Below are positions 1 to 12,622 of a stretch of 64,000 bases of DNA, piece by piece; position 1 is the stretch's first letter, and each line of letters starts with the position of its first letter. A model generated the notes under the pieces. It had not been told where the DNA came from. It did no database searches and worked only from the letters and a program-made list of their open reading frames with translations. Where the stretch lies: assembly GCA_033032175.1 (NCBI GenBank), contig CM065309.1, positions 12,400,001 through 12,464,000 of the forward strand. The letters are read 5' to 3'. This DNA is from Saturnia japonica (lineage: Eukaryota > Arthropoda > Insecta > Lepidoptera > Saturniidae). Position numbers and translations under genes: made by a program.

Positions 1-2079
1 TTCATCTTCCATACAACAAGAATCTACTAAGACATTTTTTAAATTAACTACTATGCATTATTATTAAAAAAAATTACAGCAAAAGTCTTATAGCTATGGT
101 CTAAATCAAAGTACATAAACAGTTTTCGTCATTAACAATTGCATGAATCATCCCTTTTCTCTATATACTTTACCTGCATGTGGTCACCCTAATGATTTGT
201 TTTTTTGTTATTTTATCTGACTGGGGTATTGTGTTTTTTAAGACCCCTTAAAAGTACATTCCTAAGTAAATTAATACATTTTAAATTGAGTTTAATGTAC
301 TTGATTTTGTGCCAAATTCTGGTGGTTGTAAAACAAGCAGAGGGACGCGACGCGCTCGGAGGAAATATAGTATATTAGTGGGATGAGCTATCACTAGGCC
401 TATCAATTCATGTAAATTTCAGCTCTAGATATTTTAAGATGAAGCAACTGGGTCTAACTGAACTTCAGCTTCCATAAAAAAGAATCTAATAAATCGTTTT
501 TTTTTTGTGTTAACTATGCATTATTTAAAAATAAGATATACTCAAAAATCTTATAATTATGGTCTAATTCAAAGTAAATAAACAGTTTTTGTCGAAAACG
601 AAAAATAATTTTTAAAAATCCTATTTCCTCTAGCGGCAACTTTTATCCCAGTGTGCGACGTATTAACGACTTCAAACTTCGAGAAATCATGTAAATTGCA
701 TGGTCCATTCACTGACAGGTCGATAGTTTTGCTAATATTTTGTTTTTATTGTATCACGGCAATGTGACGATACTGAACCTGGGGGGTAATCCAAAAACAA
801 CGGAGATCACAGAGAGATCGATATTCCATCGACGGTAATCATTATTATTCCGGCCTGTAAGTCTCTCGGCAGCTGGAGGATATATTATACCGGCTGATTT
901 TAGAATGCGACACGCCTAAGCGTGCTCCTAAAAGGGGTGTGTGTTACACCTGGTATATGGTTATCATGATCCAGTCGGACGAAATTGTCGTGTCCTAACC
1001 ATCCAGCCACACAAAATAAAAATATTATTTTGGTACACGCTAAAGCATGAACTAGAGGTATATTGCGCTGGTCTTAACTATTCGACCGACACTACGTAAA
1101 TAGCAGCCGTAAGCCGTTTTTGGTGAAATACATCCTTTCATTAGAAAACCTGCATGGTTGTATTATGAAATTATAATATTTATTCCTGAAACTTGTTCTT
1201 TAGTGCCTCTTATAGGAACTACTCTGAAATATAGTTGTCTAAACAGTCCTATAGAGCAGGTGGTGATAGGTTTGACAAGTGCGTAGCATGGATTTGAATC
1301 GAAGATAGCTCAGTAGTAGTAGAATCAGATCCAGTCGAGAAAGGCGTAATTTCGAAGTTTACTATAAGCCTGAGCTATGAAGGAAACGTCCTGACAAACC
1401 ATAGCAGAATTTCCTAACATTTTTTAGTAATTCCATACCTCATTTTCAAGATCAACGGTGTATTTCAGCGGATGCTCTTCAGAATAATCTCCTCTAGGCT
1501 GGGTCTGCAAATTACCATCTCCATCCGTCCATCGTTCATCGTGACTTTAAATATGATTTTGGTTAAATATTCTTCTTTAAAACAACATAAAATTACAAAA
1601 GTTAACTACCCTTTTCAAACTTTATCTTTTAAAAAAGAAATAATAGTTATTATCGTTTCATTAAAAATTGAAATTTTTGTCGAAATTTTAGCTTCTGTTG
1701 TAAAAATAAATGGATTTACATGTGGAACGTGTGTAATATAATATGTCGTCACTGCGTCACATGATTTGTATTGTGCTTTCTATTGAATGCTCTCATAAAT
1801 ATCAACCTTCTCTTGTAATTGGAATATTTTTGCGAAAATATTAGTCCAACTGTAAAAAAATTTACACGAATTTTAGCTTGAAAGGGTTAAATAATTTTTA
1901 TCTTCTATTTGGAGTTATTGCTTTATTCATAAAAATATATAAAAAAACTCTTTTCATAATTCGTAATATCGTGTAGAAAAATATAGTATTGTGATCATAG
2001 CATAAAAGTAAACATCATATCAAAATTGTTTCAGTAGTGAATGAACAGTGAACCACGTTTGGACCACAGAAAATTTCTA
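1..2079. other. Gene-free upstream DNA
   Basis: AT-rich. A moderately GC-richer patch at 780-1130 (CCATCGACGGTAATC, GTTATCATGATCCAGTCGG) looks like a repeat but has no second copy here. The 89-codon plus frame at 1472-1741 has no recognisable domain and AT-driven composition. Confidence 0.5.
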
Positions 2080-2130
2080 TCATCCATACTAATAATATAA
2101 ATGCGAAAGTAACTGTGTGTGTTTGTTTTT
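2080..2130 (+). repeat. Helitron-like 5' terminus
   Basis: A|TCCATACTAATAATATAAAT then GCGAAAGTAACTGTGTG. It resembles the TC start of the Helitron at 12602 and the ends at 21274 and 45662. No matching CTAG end could be paired. Confidence 0.45.
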
Positions 2131-2479
2131 CTGTTACGTTTTCACGCCTACCGACCTCGACAACGAAATCGAGGCTTCCATAGCATACTACACAACAATT
2201 CTCAGAAACTAAGTGTGCTCGCATCCGTGTTCGCGATGCCGCCGTTCCCTCTGCAGGGGGCGGGCGGTTAACTTCACTCCTGTACACCCACCACATTTCC
2301 ACTCTCCTGCGAGAACTCAAGCTTAGTTCCGTTCCTCCGGCATGGAGTCCTTGCGCCAAGCAGCCGAAAAAACATGAATAGTTAGATCGAGTTACGGATA
2401 GGGAATTAGACAGCTCGCGATATTGGGTACCTGGTACTGCAGTTGGGTCACTTTGGTCACTTGTTACCACGCTTACCAC

Positions 2480-2580
2480 GCTACCACGAGGCGGCGGAGT
2501 GTCTACCCTATAGTTCGGCGAAGCTGTAAAAACCGTCTGAGGCTTTAGGGCTCTTATGGCTATTAGTATATTCAAATAGA
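2480..2580. repeat. Repeat family E copy
   Basis: TTCGGCGAAGCTGTAAAAAC, CGTCTGAGGCTTTAGGGC and a final TATTCAAAT. A second copy at 42915-43035 reads GCGGTGAAGCTGTAAAAACC, TTCTAAGCTAACGATATATT. The long minus-strand frame over 2015-2575 is a by-product of this repeat and its Helitron-like left neighbour. Confidence 0.5.
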
Positions 2581-2794
2581 AAAAGAAGAAAGTGTGATAT
2601 AATAACTGTAAATTAAAAATGGCTTTATAGTAATTAATGTTAATGTGAATTCATTGTACGAACTTTTTTTAATTGTGTAAAAATAATTGAACGTTCTTCA
2701 AATAAATATTATTTTAATGGAAAAGTAATATAATTTGATCGAAATAATATTTTTAATACAACGTTAAATAATTTTTACACATTTAAAAAAAAGT

Positions 2795-2910
2795 TTAGTC
2801 ATGATGTTGGCACGAGGCATAAAAATTTTGGAGTTATTTTTGTTTTGTTACGCCAAAGAAATATAACTTCTTACATACCCACATAAGTACATACATACAA
2901 TTTTTTATAT
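2795..2910 (+). repeat. Repeat family F copy
   Basis: TGTTGGCACGAGGCAT, TTTTGGAGTTATTTTTGTT, TTACGCCAAAGAAATATAAC and TTCTTACATACCCACATAAG. A second copy in the same orientation is at 32275-32390. Confidence 0.6.
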
Positions 2911-5120
2911 TATATAAAAAATTTATAGTTACGTTTTTCAGTATTGTACAGTTACGTACATTGTGTTGCAATAGGACACCAAATTAGGCAACACAACATT
3001 GCTGTAACATTTTATTAGAACTTTTTACAACTTAAAACTATATTTCCCACAGACGAGCTACGATACATTTATAGGAAGGACTCGTTCCTTATATCTAGAA
3101 ATATATTTCACGTTTTTAATTAAGAGATTTAGCTCGATTTATTTAATATATCACATACGAATTTGTCAAAAAAAGTAACGTTAAGCAAACGATTCAAATC
3201 GAAAAATTCTTGACGGACATGTTTTTGTTTACGAACGAGATATAGTAAGCTACTGCGTGTAGTGTAGGTATTGTTGTCGAGTTACACGAACCATTAAGGC
3301 TTTATCTTAATGGAATGACACCCGAAACGAGATAGTCCGTTGTCGTAAATTGACGTGGTGCCACAGTCTTCCTATTTTCTACTCAATCTTCTGAAGGCTA
3401 GTACACATTAACTTAAGTACATATGGTTGACCGACCTTCCGGAGTCGATGTTTCGTGAGAATTTCGATGAATTGCACACAGAATATACAACATATCCTTC
3501 CTTGTACATTATTATATTTTATTGGAAATTCGACGTATTCCCATTATGTGTGAGAGGGGTGATTATTGATGATAATTTTAACCCCATGTGCATTATGCAA
3601 AAGTGAACCATTTTTGAGTTACCATGTTTTTTAGCTTTTTTTAAAATAAGTCAAGAATGTAATATCAAATTTTTTTTTTTTTTAAAGTATCAATTTAAAA
3701 CTCATTTTTCTACTGATTTGTAAAAACGATTAAATACGGGTTTTTTATTAATATTTGGTTATCAATATCGGTCCAAATTAAAAAATGCAAGACGAAAAAC
3801 TATATTATTTCAATATATTTTTGAGGGTTTTTGCACTAAAATGCCTTAAAAACAAAAAAAAACCCATGTTAAACTTGGCTTGCAGATTATTTTAAAAACA
3901 TAACCGTTTTCTTATCTCTTCAACAATGGATAACAACTAGGAACCTATTTGAAAGAAACTGAAAAAAAAAATGCTATCATGGTTAGGTATTTTTGCTAAT
4001 ATGACTTCGATAATTCGGTTTAGTTACTAACATCAAAATCAGTAAGATAGATTTGATGAATGAAATAATTTGTTCAAATAAATTGATATCAATCATCTCA
4101 ATTTATTGGAAGCAAATTTTGTGGTTGCAGAGTTTTATGTATTCCATTAACTTTCTTGATAAAATGTAAAAGTTTTTGCGTAGATTTATTTTTGGTTGTG
4201 ATTTATTTTCTTTTAAAATATGTATAACTATATTGATTCTGCAATTGCACCTTCAAATTAGAACTGTTCCAAGTTATCTAATCCATAAGTATTATATATT
4301 TGCTTGCGACTTCGTCTGCGTGGAATTTCGTGTATAAAACAGCGAAAAAAATGAGTTATGTAGATGTACTTAAATTCAACATTGGCTATTTAACCGTATT
4401 TCATGCTTTGTAAATGTCTTGGATTTGAGATGCAGCGTGGTACTCACGGTTAGCAGTCAGCCTTGTCCAGCCTTGTCTCACGCTCTTTACTACTTTCGAT
4501 CATTCCATATTCTGTTATTTAACTACTACGTCTACATTTACAATCATTTAGCATACGCTACATTTTTAATATTTTAATATTTATTAGCCATTAATATCCA
4601 GCGAATAATGGTGCATTAAAATACTTACTGAGTAATCCGATATAATAATTAAAGGTTTTGCAATTATTTCTGTAAAGCTAACTTTATTAAATGATTTTAT
4701 ATTTATAAACCTTTAATATCCAGTTAATAATGGCGTAATAAAGTATGCCTATTATAGTACAATTTAATTTAAAAAAAATTTAGCGCAAAAAACTACAGAC
4801 AACGATATCTAACGTAGAACTTTACAACAAAACAGAAAAATCAAGCCAAATTCGTGATAAAAGTAACATAATATTTATATCGTAATAATTCAATATTATT
4901 ATTATAAAAGATCTTCCTTGGAATGTCTCAAAACATTTCAAAGTACTAAACGCCATCTACGACTATCCGTGAAATTATATTATATTATATCCATATTTAC
5001 GTTTGTGTTTATTTCTATTGAAAATTAAGTGAAGATAAAATAATTTGTATTAATTTCATATAATTGCACTCTATATTTAAAATATAATAGAGTATTACAT
5101 ACACATATATTCTTTTTTAT
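2911..5120. other. Gene-free AT-rich DNA
   Basis: No exon or gene seen. A degraded Helitron-type end may lie at 4300-4335 (GCTTGCGACTTCGTCTGCG). Confidence 0.5.
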
Positions 5121-5655
5121 TGAAGTGAAACTTCTTTGCGCGCATGAGGGTAAAGTTTATACGGATGCAACACGTCACGAAAATGTGAAACGTTTTGAGA
5201 GAGAGAGGGAGAGAGCGATTGAGACCGATTGAGAGAGAGGGAGAAAGTGAGAAAGGGTGAATGTAGCATGAAGCATGTAGCCATGGAGACAATGTGTAAA
5301 CAGTGAGTTAAATTTATAAATAAACATTTTGTGATAAATTTGTAACTCATCCTATACTAAGCAGTTGTTCAGAGCAAGTAATATATTTGTTATCTTTTTG
5401 TTAATATACAATTTTTTATGTTAATTCGTTTGAAAGTTAGGAAGTTTTAATATTTACAAATAACATATGGCATTTTAATTTGCTACTCGTCATTTAAGAA
5501 TTTAATATACTTAATATTTTAATGACAATTTAATTCATTAAATTCCTAACATATCTTCCTTTTTCCCTCCCTCTAAGTCTCGGAAATCTAAAGCTTTAGA
5601 TTAGTATAAATATAAACGAGATTTAAAAATTACTTTGCCAATGAAGTTTCACTTC
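5121..5655. repeat. Candidate TIR element with GAAGTGAAACTTC ends
   Basis: Left end TGAAGTGAAACTTCTTTG; right end, reverse-complemented, GAAGTGAAACTTCATTGG. Inside is a GA-rich tract (5195-5260) and otherwise AT-rich DNA. The same terminal motif recurs at 17417, 35383 and 40526. Confidence 0.45.
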
Positions 5656-8600
5656 TGCCCTGTGTACTTTGTACGCACGCAGTTTTTTTATTCATACTAT
5701 AAACGCAATATAAACACTATATAAATGTTTATAGTGCAAAAATGCATCCTAAATGTTACCAAATTAAAATCATACCAAATTTCATTAAATGCGGTCCAGT
5801 GGTTTCTGCATGAATGGCGTATAAACTATCAGACATAGATGGACAAATATTTCAAAAACTCTTCAAATGTTTTCTGTCCATGATTCTAAACCCGAATGAT
5901 TTTTATTTATGGATGTTTATCCATAACTTCTTTGTTTATGAACCTATTTGGTTGATTATTTTTTTGTTGGATAGAGGATACCTCAAAGGTAAACCACCTT
6001 TAATTTCATTGGCATTAGACTTTGAACATACGGTGTACATTTTTTATTAATTTTGTTGGACTTTTTGGCTTTTTTATCATTACTGACTCGTACATTGATT
6101 TATGATATAAAATATAAAAAAATATATGTATTCAGTAAGGTCACAAATGAAGCATGCGGTGGTGGCCTTAAGAGGTAAATTCACTGAAAAATATTTTGAT
6201 TTTGTAAATATGAATGAAATGTAGTGTATTTGCCATCCATTTTTCATCAATTTTTCATAAATAACAATATAAACTTCAAAGATACACAAGTGAACTCATC
6301 AAATCATTGAGGTTGATTTTATTTTTTGTTAAAAATTGTCTTGTTACAATTTTTTATTTACTTACTATAATATTTTCTACCAAATTTAATAATTTAATAT
6401 TTTTTCCATCAGATTTAAGGTTTATTTTCCTCAGTCCTAAATTACTACTAGATGATTAGATTCAAATACAAAAAATAAAATATATGAAGTCGCGATGTTA
6501 CGATATTAATATAGCCGAAAGTAATTGTATGTAAAACACATTTAAAACTTAAAATAAAAACGACTTCCTCGTAAATAAGTGTTTTATACGTTGCGCTGTG
6601 AATAAGTTTACCATGTATTGAAAATGTGAAGTAGTTCTGCCGGCGGCTACGGCACTCTAGACCGTTGGGATCTTTTGTCTTTAAACTCGACATATTTTTC
6701 CAGAAAATAATCACAAAATTGTGAAAAATCAAGATAACAATATTCTCGCTTTTTTAAATAAATCAAATGATAATAGTTTTTACGCATTACTAGTAAAATA
6801 GAAATGAGTTTTTCTTAGATATATTGTAATACTATTAGTTATTAGCATAAGATATGAGCATTAGGTATATTTAATATAGTTTGAGACTGTTTTAACATAA
6901 TACGGTTTCTACCTACTATCGTACTGTACCGACTTTGGGATATTATATAGTATAGATATAGATTAGGTTGACCAAAAAAAAAGATTATTTATTTTACTTC
7001 TTACATGAAATAATTACGATTTAAGGAAATATACATTTTATGGTGTAATAAATAAATTAGTTGATTATAAAATGTCATACGCTACGAAATGCATTTATAA
7101 AGTTTTAAGTTAACAATTTTTATTAATAGATGGCGCCAGCAGTAAATTCAATCACGCTTTTGTTTCGTTACCGTTAATTTATTAGAGTTAGTAAATGTGT
7201 TGACCGGCTGACATAGAAAATATCTTATTTTGAATGTAATTTTTGTATGGTTCTTGCACATTGCACTATTGTGTATGAACTTCCTAATAAATTAATAATT
7301 ATCTTGTTATTTCTATTTCAATATAGGTACCTAAAATCATTTTTTTTAAATCAATTATTTTGAAAAGTAATGAAATCGATTAAAAGTAATCGATGTTTTT
7401 TTGAGATATTGAATTAAACACCTGAAATAATTATAACTTTGTAGTTTATTAATCAATTTAAATAAACATGTTTCAATATAAAATTATAATATTAGATTAC
7501 ATATTTTTTTTTTTATTCGTTTAAGTTATCACTTCTGTCGAGCGTCCCGAGACGCACAATTTTTTTTCACGAGTTATGTACTCTAGTTTTTACCATTGTC
7601 TGTGAGGAAACTTCTTAGACGGTGATTACCTAATTGAGAGTTCAATTTCAAGGACACGTTAGGTTTAGGGTTATCTCGTTACACGAGAGAGAAGATAGCT
7701 ATGATATAGGGTAATAATGCGGGGTGGTAAGGATTGCAACCACCATACACATCGTGATAAACCTATTACTAATTTTCTTTTGGTTTGACGAAATTGTATT
7801 ATATAGTAGTGTATATATATTCGACGATGAAACGGGTTACAAAAAAAAGAGAGAGAGAGAGAGAAAGAAAGAAAATAGATTTATTGCACTGAAAATACGG
7901 GCACTAAGTTTTTACAAAGAAAATTAACATTTACCACATTAATATTTAACAACTTTATCTGAGGACATAATTTTTTAATTTTAATAGGTTTTCCATACAC
8001 TATCCATCATAACGTCAAAACTATTGCACGAATAAAGTTATCTGAATTGCAAAATCGGCCTTGGTATTAGTTAGTATAAGAAATTGCAATTATGATTTTC
8101 AGTGTTGCTACCATTACGAATCTCGGTGACTTATTATCGGTGAATTAAAAAGTGGTAATAATGACCGCCAAGATATCCTAAATTAAGATGCATGGCTTCT
8201 AATCATTGTAAAGATATCTGAATTTGTATTTTTTTAAATTTTATATTTTAAAATAGCGCTTTACTTTCATTTACTTTGACATTTACTTTCTAACTGAATT
8301 GCTAAATAGCAATATTCATAGATCTATCTTCAAAAATTACGGCTTTTCATACAAACTTTGTCCCCTTTTTCATCACTTTAGGGGTTGTATTTCTAAAAAT
8401 CCTTCCATTCCAGTATAAAAGGAATCCGTACGCAAATTTTCATGGTCCTAGCATCAGTAGTTTGGGCTATGCGTTGATATGCCTCTCAGCCTCATAGCAG
8501 CATAACCCTAGCATCTTCGCATCGTAGCATAAATAATGTTTATATAATATATTTAATAATAAGTTGCAATTGATTTGAACAGGCTATACATCTCATCAGT

Positions 8601-8824
8601 GAACGTATTACCTATTATTTTAATAAAAATTCCAACTTTTATAACTTGGAATTGTGCTTTGACAATTTTGTAGCAGACACTTAAAACGAGTCACTCATCT
8701 ATAAGGATTTTGCTTGAAGAAATGCATAGACACTTGTCGGTCTCAACGTGTCGATCAACGTGCGAACAAATTTTACAAAGAGCCCAGCTTTCGATGTAGG
8801 GAAACATTGTGACGGAACCATAGC
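5656..8824. other. Gene-free AT-rich DNA with short repeat pieces
   Basis: 5735-5815 matches the inverted repeat at 36530-36610. 6967-7050 resembles 31852-31915 (TGACCAAAAAA..., TTCTTACA(T/C)GA-AATA). A GA microsatellite is at 7848. Small open frames (5814-6050, 6448-6732) look accidental. Confidence 0.45.
7848..7876. repeat. GA/GAAA low-complexity tract
   Basis: GAGAGAGAGAGAGA followed by GAAA units. Simple repeat only. Confidence 0.85.
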
Positions 8825-9158
8825 ATGGTGGCGGACCACTTTTTAGTAGGTACTCATCTGATTGGCACCATCAAGTTGAAAATCTCTCGACAAGAGCCTA
8901 TAGTGTGTTCGGGTAGTTGCACTTGCCGGCCAATATCATCTGTACCACTTTTAGTTACATCATCACTAACGATCAGACGAGATTGTGGACGAATGCTCCC
9001 TTCTTCTTTCTCTATGACTCTCTCCGTTACAGACGGTCGGCTTTCTTAATTAAGAGGCGCCGTATATTCTTTTGTAAAGGATCTTCATTTGACAGGCTGA
9101 GATGATTCATGTTCTTCTGGGCATTTGCCATCCAAGTGGTCTGTATCCTTCTTCGTCC
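8825..9158 (-). pseudogene. Possible coding relic, unidentified
   Basis: Read on the minus strand, this GC-richer stretch gives one frame interrupted by only three stops: KDTDHLDGKCPEEHESSQPV, then RPSVTERVIEKEEGSIRPQS, VTKSGTDDIGRQVQLPEH and REIFNLMVPI. The composition looks coding (charged, few rare residues), and it abuts the left end of the foldback element exactly. I do not recognise the family. It may be a gene remnant carried or cut by a transposon. Confidence 0.25.
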
Positions 9159-10656
9159 TTTTAGAGTTCCGTAACTCATAATGAACGGAAGCCTTATAGG
9201 ATCGCTTTATTGTCTGTCTGTCTGGCTGGTCGTATGTCCGTGTGTCAAGACACTTTTCTTGAAAACGATTTGAGGTGTAAAGTTAAAATTAATATCATAT
9301 ACCAAGACCTACGGCGTCATGCTGCTGTAAAAAAAATTCTAGTCGAACGAGATGCGGCACTTCATAGTTAAAATAACGCTCACGAACCGATTTTCAAAAA
9401 CAATAGGGTACTTCCCGCAGACTTACAGTCTTGAAATTTCAGACTAAGGAATCGGTTTTAACTAACGTTTAGGAATAAATACAAAAATAAAGGCTCTTTC
9501 TAAACCCGTATCAAGTTAGAAAGTAACAAAATGTATTAAGGTTTATATTTTTCCTCGAAAATTACTCGAGATAGTCTGTAGTCTGAAATCAAAAACCACC
9601 AAACAGATTCCAGTGAATATTTTATTATTATTTTATAGATGTTTTCACTAAAAAGACTAGACTATGTTTGAAACGTTATTTAACAATACGTAAGTAAAAA
9701 CAAGGAATGAAAGGACATTCGATTTGAAAAAAAAAATCACTACCATCACGCTTTTTGGAATACAGTGCCAAAACAGTTAAACATAAGACCATTTATACAC
9801 AATACAAATAGGTGATAAAGAATTAAGCCAGGTCGCGATCTATTCGCACGCGCGACGACCGCCCGAGCCGAGGGTCGGCCACTCTGGCACCGAGCGTGCG
9901 ATTTATATCACGATAAGTAATTTAATATTACAGAAAAAATCAAAAATATACGTAAAATAACAATAAATGAATTTTATGTTCAAAAATGCGACCCGGATCA
10001 TTGTTTACTAATATATGGATAACATCATTCATATGCATAACTTTTAGGAGGGCTTTCAAAATTATATTGTATGTAGCTTGGAAATATTCTGTAGGTTTTA
10101 ATAATCGGTCACTGAGAGCGACTTTTAATATGAAGTGCTGTATCTCTATATTGTGTTGACCTAGAAACTTGGTTTGTTTACAGCAGTTTGAGTTCATAGA
10201 TTTTAGTCTTAGACTAAAAGAATAACATATTTAGTCTAAGATTTTAGTATTCAAAATTAATTTCAACTGTATACATTAAGCCCTTTCCGAGAAAAAAAAG
10301 GACTTTAAATAATTTTGTTACATTATAATTTCACATTGGATTAGAAATTCCTTATTGTCGGATTATTCCTAAACTTTTATTAAAAGACCTCACGTCATGT
10401 CAAGTTTCAATACCCTTATAGGTTTTGATAATCGGTTCGTGAGCGTTATTTAAAATATGAAGTGCCATCCATATCTCTGTAATGCATTAACCTAGATAAT
10501 TTATTTTTCTACAGCAGCATGAAGTCACGGGCTTTATATACATATATACCTCAAGTCGTTTTCGAGAAAAAGTGTCAGGACTCACGGATAGACAGCCAGC
10601 CAGCCAGACAGACGGATAACAAAGTGATCCTATAAGGATTCCGTTTTTATTTATTA

Positions 10657-12602
10657 CTAGCGGCCCGTCCCGGCTTCGCACTGGTATAAAAATAAAAATT
10701 CAATATTGAAAATTATAATAAGCACGAATAATCCCTTATATTTGCGTCAGATTACTAAAAAAAATTTATAAAGAAAGTTTGAATATTATTATTTTAATGA
10801 ACTTGTGTTTTTATTTTAATGACTTTGTTGTTATTTTTTTTTGTTACTTTTTAATGTGTTTAATTTTTTTTCTAATTTTTGTAAAAAGATCATGTATACA
10901 AAACAAAAGCCATTCAATTTATTGAGTCAGAGCTTCCTAGTAAACGATATTTGACGTTGTTTTATTTTGCTGCGTTATAACTTCAAATTCATCTGGTGGC
11001 AGTCCAGAACGGTTTAGACAATTTAAAAATTCGTGTGTTATTATTATGTGATATTAGTTACAGTGTCGATCGATTTGTAATTTTGTATTTGGCCCGGGAC
11101 TTTTTTAATAATCAAATTGTTTATTTCGTTTACCGTATCATTCTAGAACACAACCAACGAAAGTACTTTTTGTGCAAATTTTCAATGTCAGGGTATACTG
11201 CATTAATTAAAAAATTTAAATTATGGACTGTTTGGCCTAGAGACTCATCCAAAAGGATATCACGATTTCTGCTTAAATTTGGAGTGGCAAGCTGCTTGAT
11301 AGGTCTTTTTGAGCACTCCCTCAACGGTTTTTAAGGTTGGACCGCGAACGTGATGTAGCAACATCCTAAGATAAATCACTCTGATTGAGATGGATGTAGA
11401 CCGTGGACTATTCCTAAAGCGGCTTTTTTTATGCCTGGATGGCCAAGCTACGTTCACACCATACCTCCTTCTTGTGAATTTATTATTGGCCCATGTGTAT
11501 TATTGCGGGACTTCAAGGTATAGAAGTCTCTTTGCGAATTTATTTTCATTACAGAGCTCAAAGAAAGCCAGTAAAGTAGTTTTACGTGGGTTTTGGGTTG
11601 TGGGTTTTACCCTATTACATGGAACCTAAAACATACTCGGCGAACTGTGGGTGTACATTAGTACACCTCTGCCTAACCCTTTGGGGAATACAGGCGTGAT
11701 GGTATGTTATGTTTGGGCTACTTGTTCAGTCGTTTCTGCGGTAAAATAAACCCTTTGGCCATTTTCTAAGTAGACAGCTAACGCAAGACTGTAGAATGTC
11801 GCTCGCCATTCGCATAGTTTCGTAGTTTAGTAATTTCATTTTGGTTTAAGACGTTAAAAGTAGCTTGGTCAGATCCGTTATATATTTGCAAATGTATTTG
11901 ATGGCTTAAACTGAGTGGCATTTATGTGAGCGTTAAACGTCCTACACAATAGTGGAGAATAAGGAACAATCCATCTATTATCTATATTGAACCTACTTCC
12001 TCTGATATTTAGCGTAGCGCACTGTCCTCCATTCGTCACGACGACGATAAACTGGATATCCGTCCTCTCTGGTTTGGGTATCGTTGAAGAAACGTCGGGG
12101 GTACTTTTTTTTACAGATACCGTTTTTCATACATGGTGCTGTTAAGTTATGCTCACCGCATGGTCCGCGCACCATATTTTTTGTTACGATTTAGTACAAT
12201 ATCGGATCGTTTTGTCAAATAAATTTTTAAAATAAAATAATACTTACTGTGGCATAACTATTATAGTTAGAGATATACTGTCCCGATACTTTTTGTAAAT
12301 AATGATGTTTTCTGCAAAGTCCATAGTACATTATTTTATTATTTTATCCTATCGGCAATAGTTTTTGCAGCGCACGCGATGTAAAGGATATTTTAGGTAA
12401 TTTTTACACCTTTGGTTACATTATTAGAGTTTTAGTAAGGATCCCTAATCTTTTTGAAAATTTAATATAGCCTATGTCACTTTGGGATAGTGTAGCTTCC
12501 TAACAGTGAAAGAATTTTTGAAATCGGCTGAGTTGTTTCGGAGCCTATTTAATGCAAACAAACAAACAATCAAATCTTTTCTCTTTATAATATTAGTATA
12601 GA
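10657..12602 (-). mobile_element. Helitron (rolling-circle transposon), degraded
   Basis: On the minus strand the element begins A|TCTATACTAATATTATAAAG (12602) and ends with a GC-rich hairpin-like GCCGGGACGGGCCGCTAG|T (10657). TC start, CTAG end, insertion between A and T and no duplication are the Helitron hallmarks. Inside, still on the minus strand, are pieces of the Rep-helicase protein. It sits exactly in the right arm of the foldback element. The left arm shows the empty site CTCATAAT at 9175-9182, which the Helitron splits as CTCA|TAAT. Confidence 0.88.
11130..12175 (-). pseudogene. Helitron Rep/helicase fragments
   Basis: Collinear minus-strand pieces. At 12175-11993: MVRGPCGEHNLTAPCMKNG, then KKYPRRF and DGYPVYRRR, the classic Cys-rich block of the Helitron N-terminal domain. 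At about 11585-11460: TTLLAFFELCNEN, AKRLLYLEVP and YTWANNKF. At 11457-11260: IYLRMLLHHVRGPT and YQAACHS. At 11324-11130: a shifted continuation. Stops and frame shifts separate them. The HUH nickase motif, which lies before GPCG in intact proteins, is absent, as are the SF1 helicase motifs. The copy is therefore not autonomous. Confidence 0.82.
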
Positions 12603-12622
12603 TGAGTTACGGAACCCTAAAA

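Larger units (their letters stand above)
9159..12622. mobile_element. Foldback / long inverted-repeat element, interrupted by a Helitron
   Basis: The left end (9159) reads TTTTAGAGTTCCGTAACTCA. The right end, reverse-complemented from 12622, reads TTTTAGGGTTCCGTAACTCA. Inner parts of the arms also match in inverted order: CCTTATAGGATC, GTCTGTCTGGCTG and AACGCTCACGAACCGAT at 9191-9400, against 10415-10650. A third, partial right-arm copy is at about 10090-10195. Leaving out the inserted Helitron the element is about 1.5 kb. No transposase frame is visible. A GC-rich patch (9838-9900) is internal. Related GTTCCGTA-ended repeats are common in Lepidoptera in my experience, but I do not assign a superfamily. 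Confidence 0.75.

Noticed and set aside
1285..1345. tRNA-like ATAGCTCAGTAGTAGTAGAA with a later TTTCGAA
   Set aside because: Box A looks fair but box B is poor and no cloverleaf or acceptor stem can be drawn.
2015..2575. 186-codon minus-strand open frame
   Set aside because: It spans a repeat (family E) and a Helitron-like terminus, has no domain, and its composition follows the repeat. Not called as a gene.
5095..5350. Two overlapping minus-strand frames rich in Ser and Leu
   Set aside because: They arise from a GA/TC-rich low-complexity tract inside a candidate TIR element.
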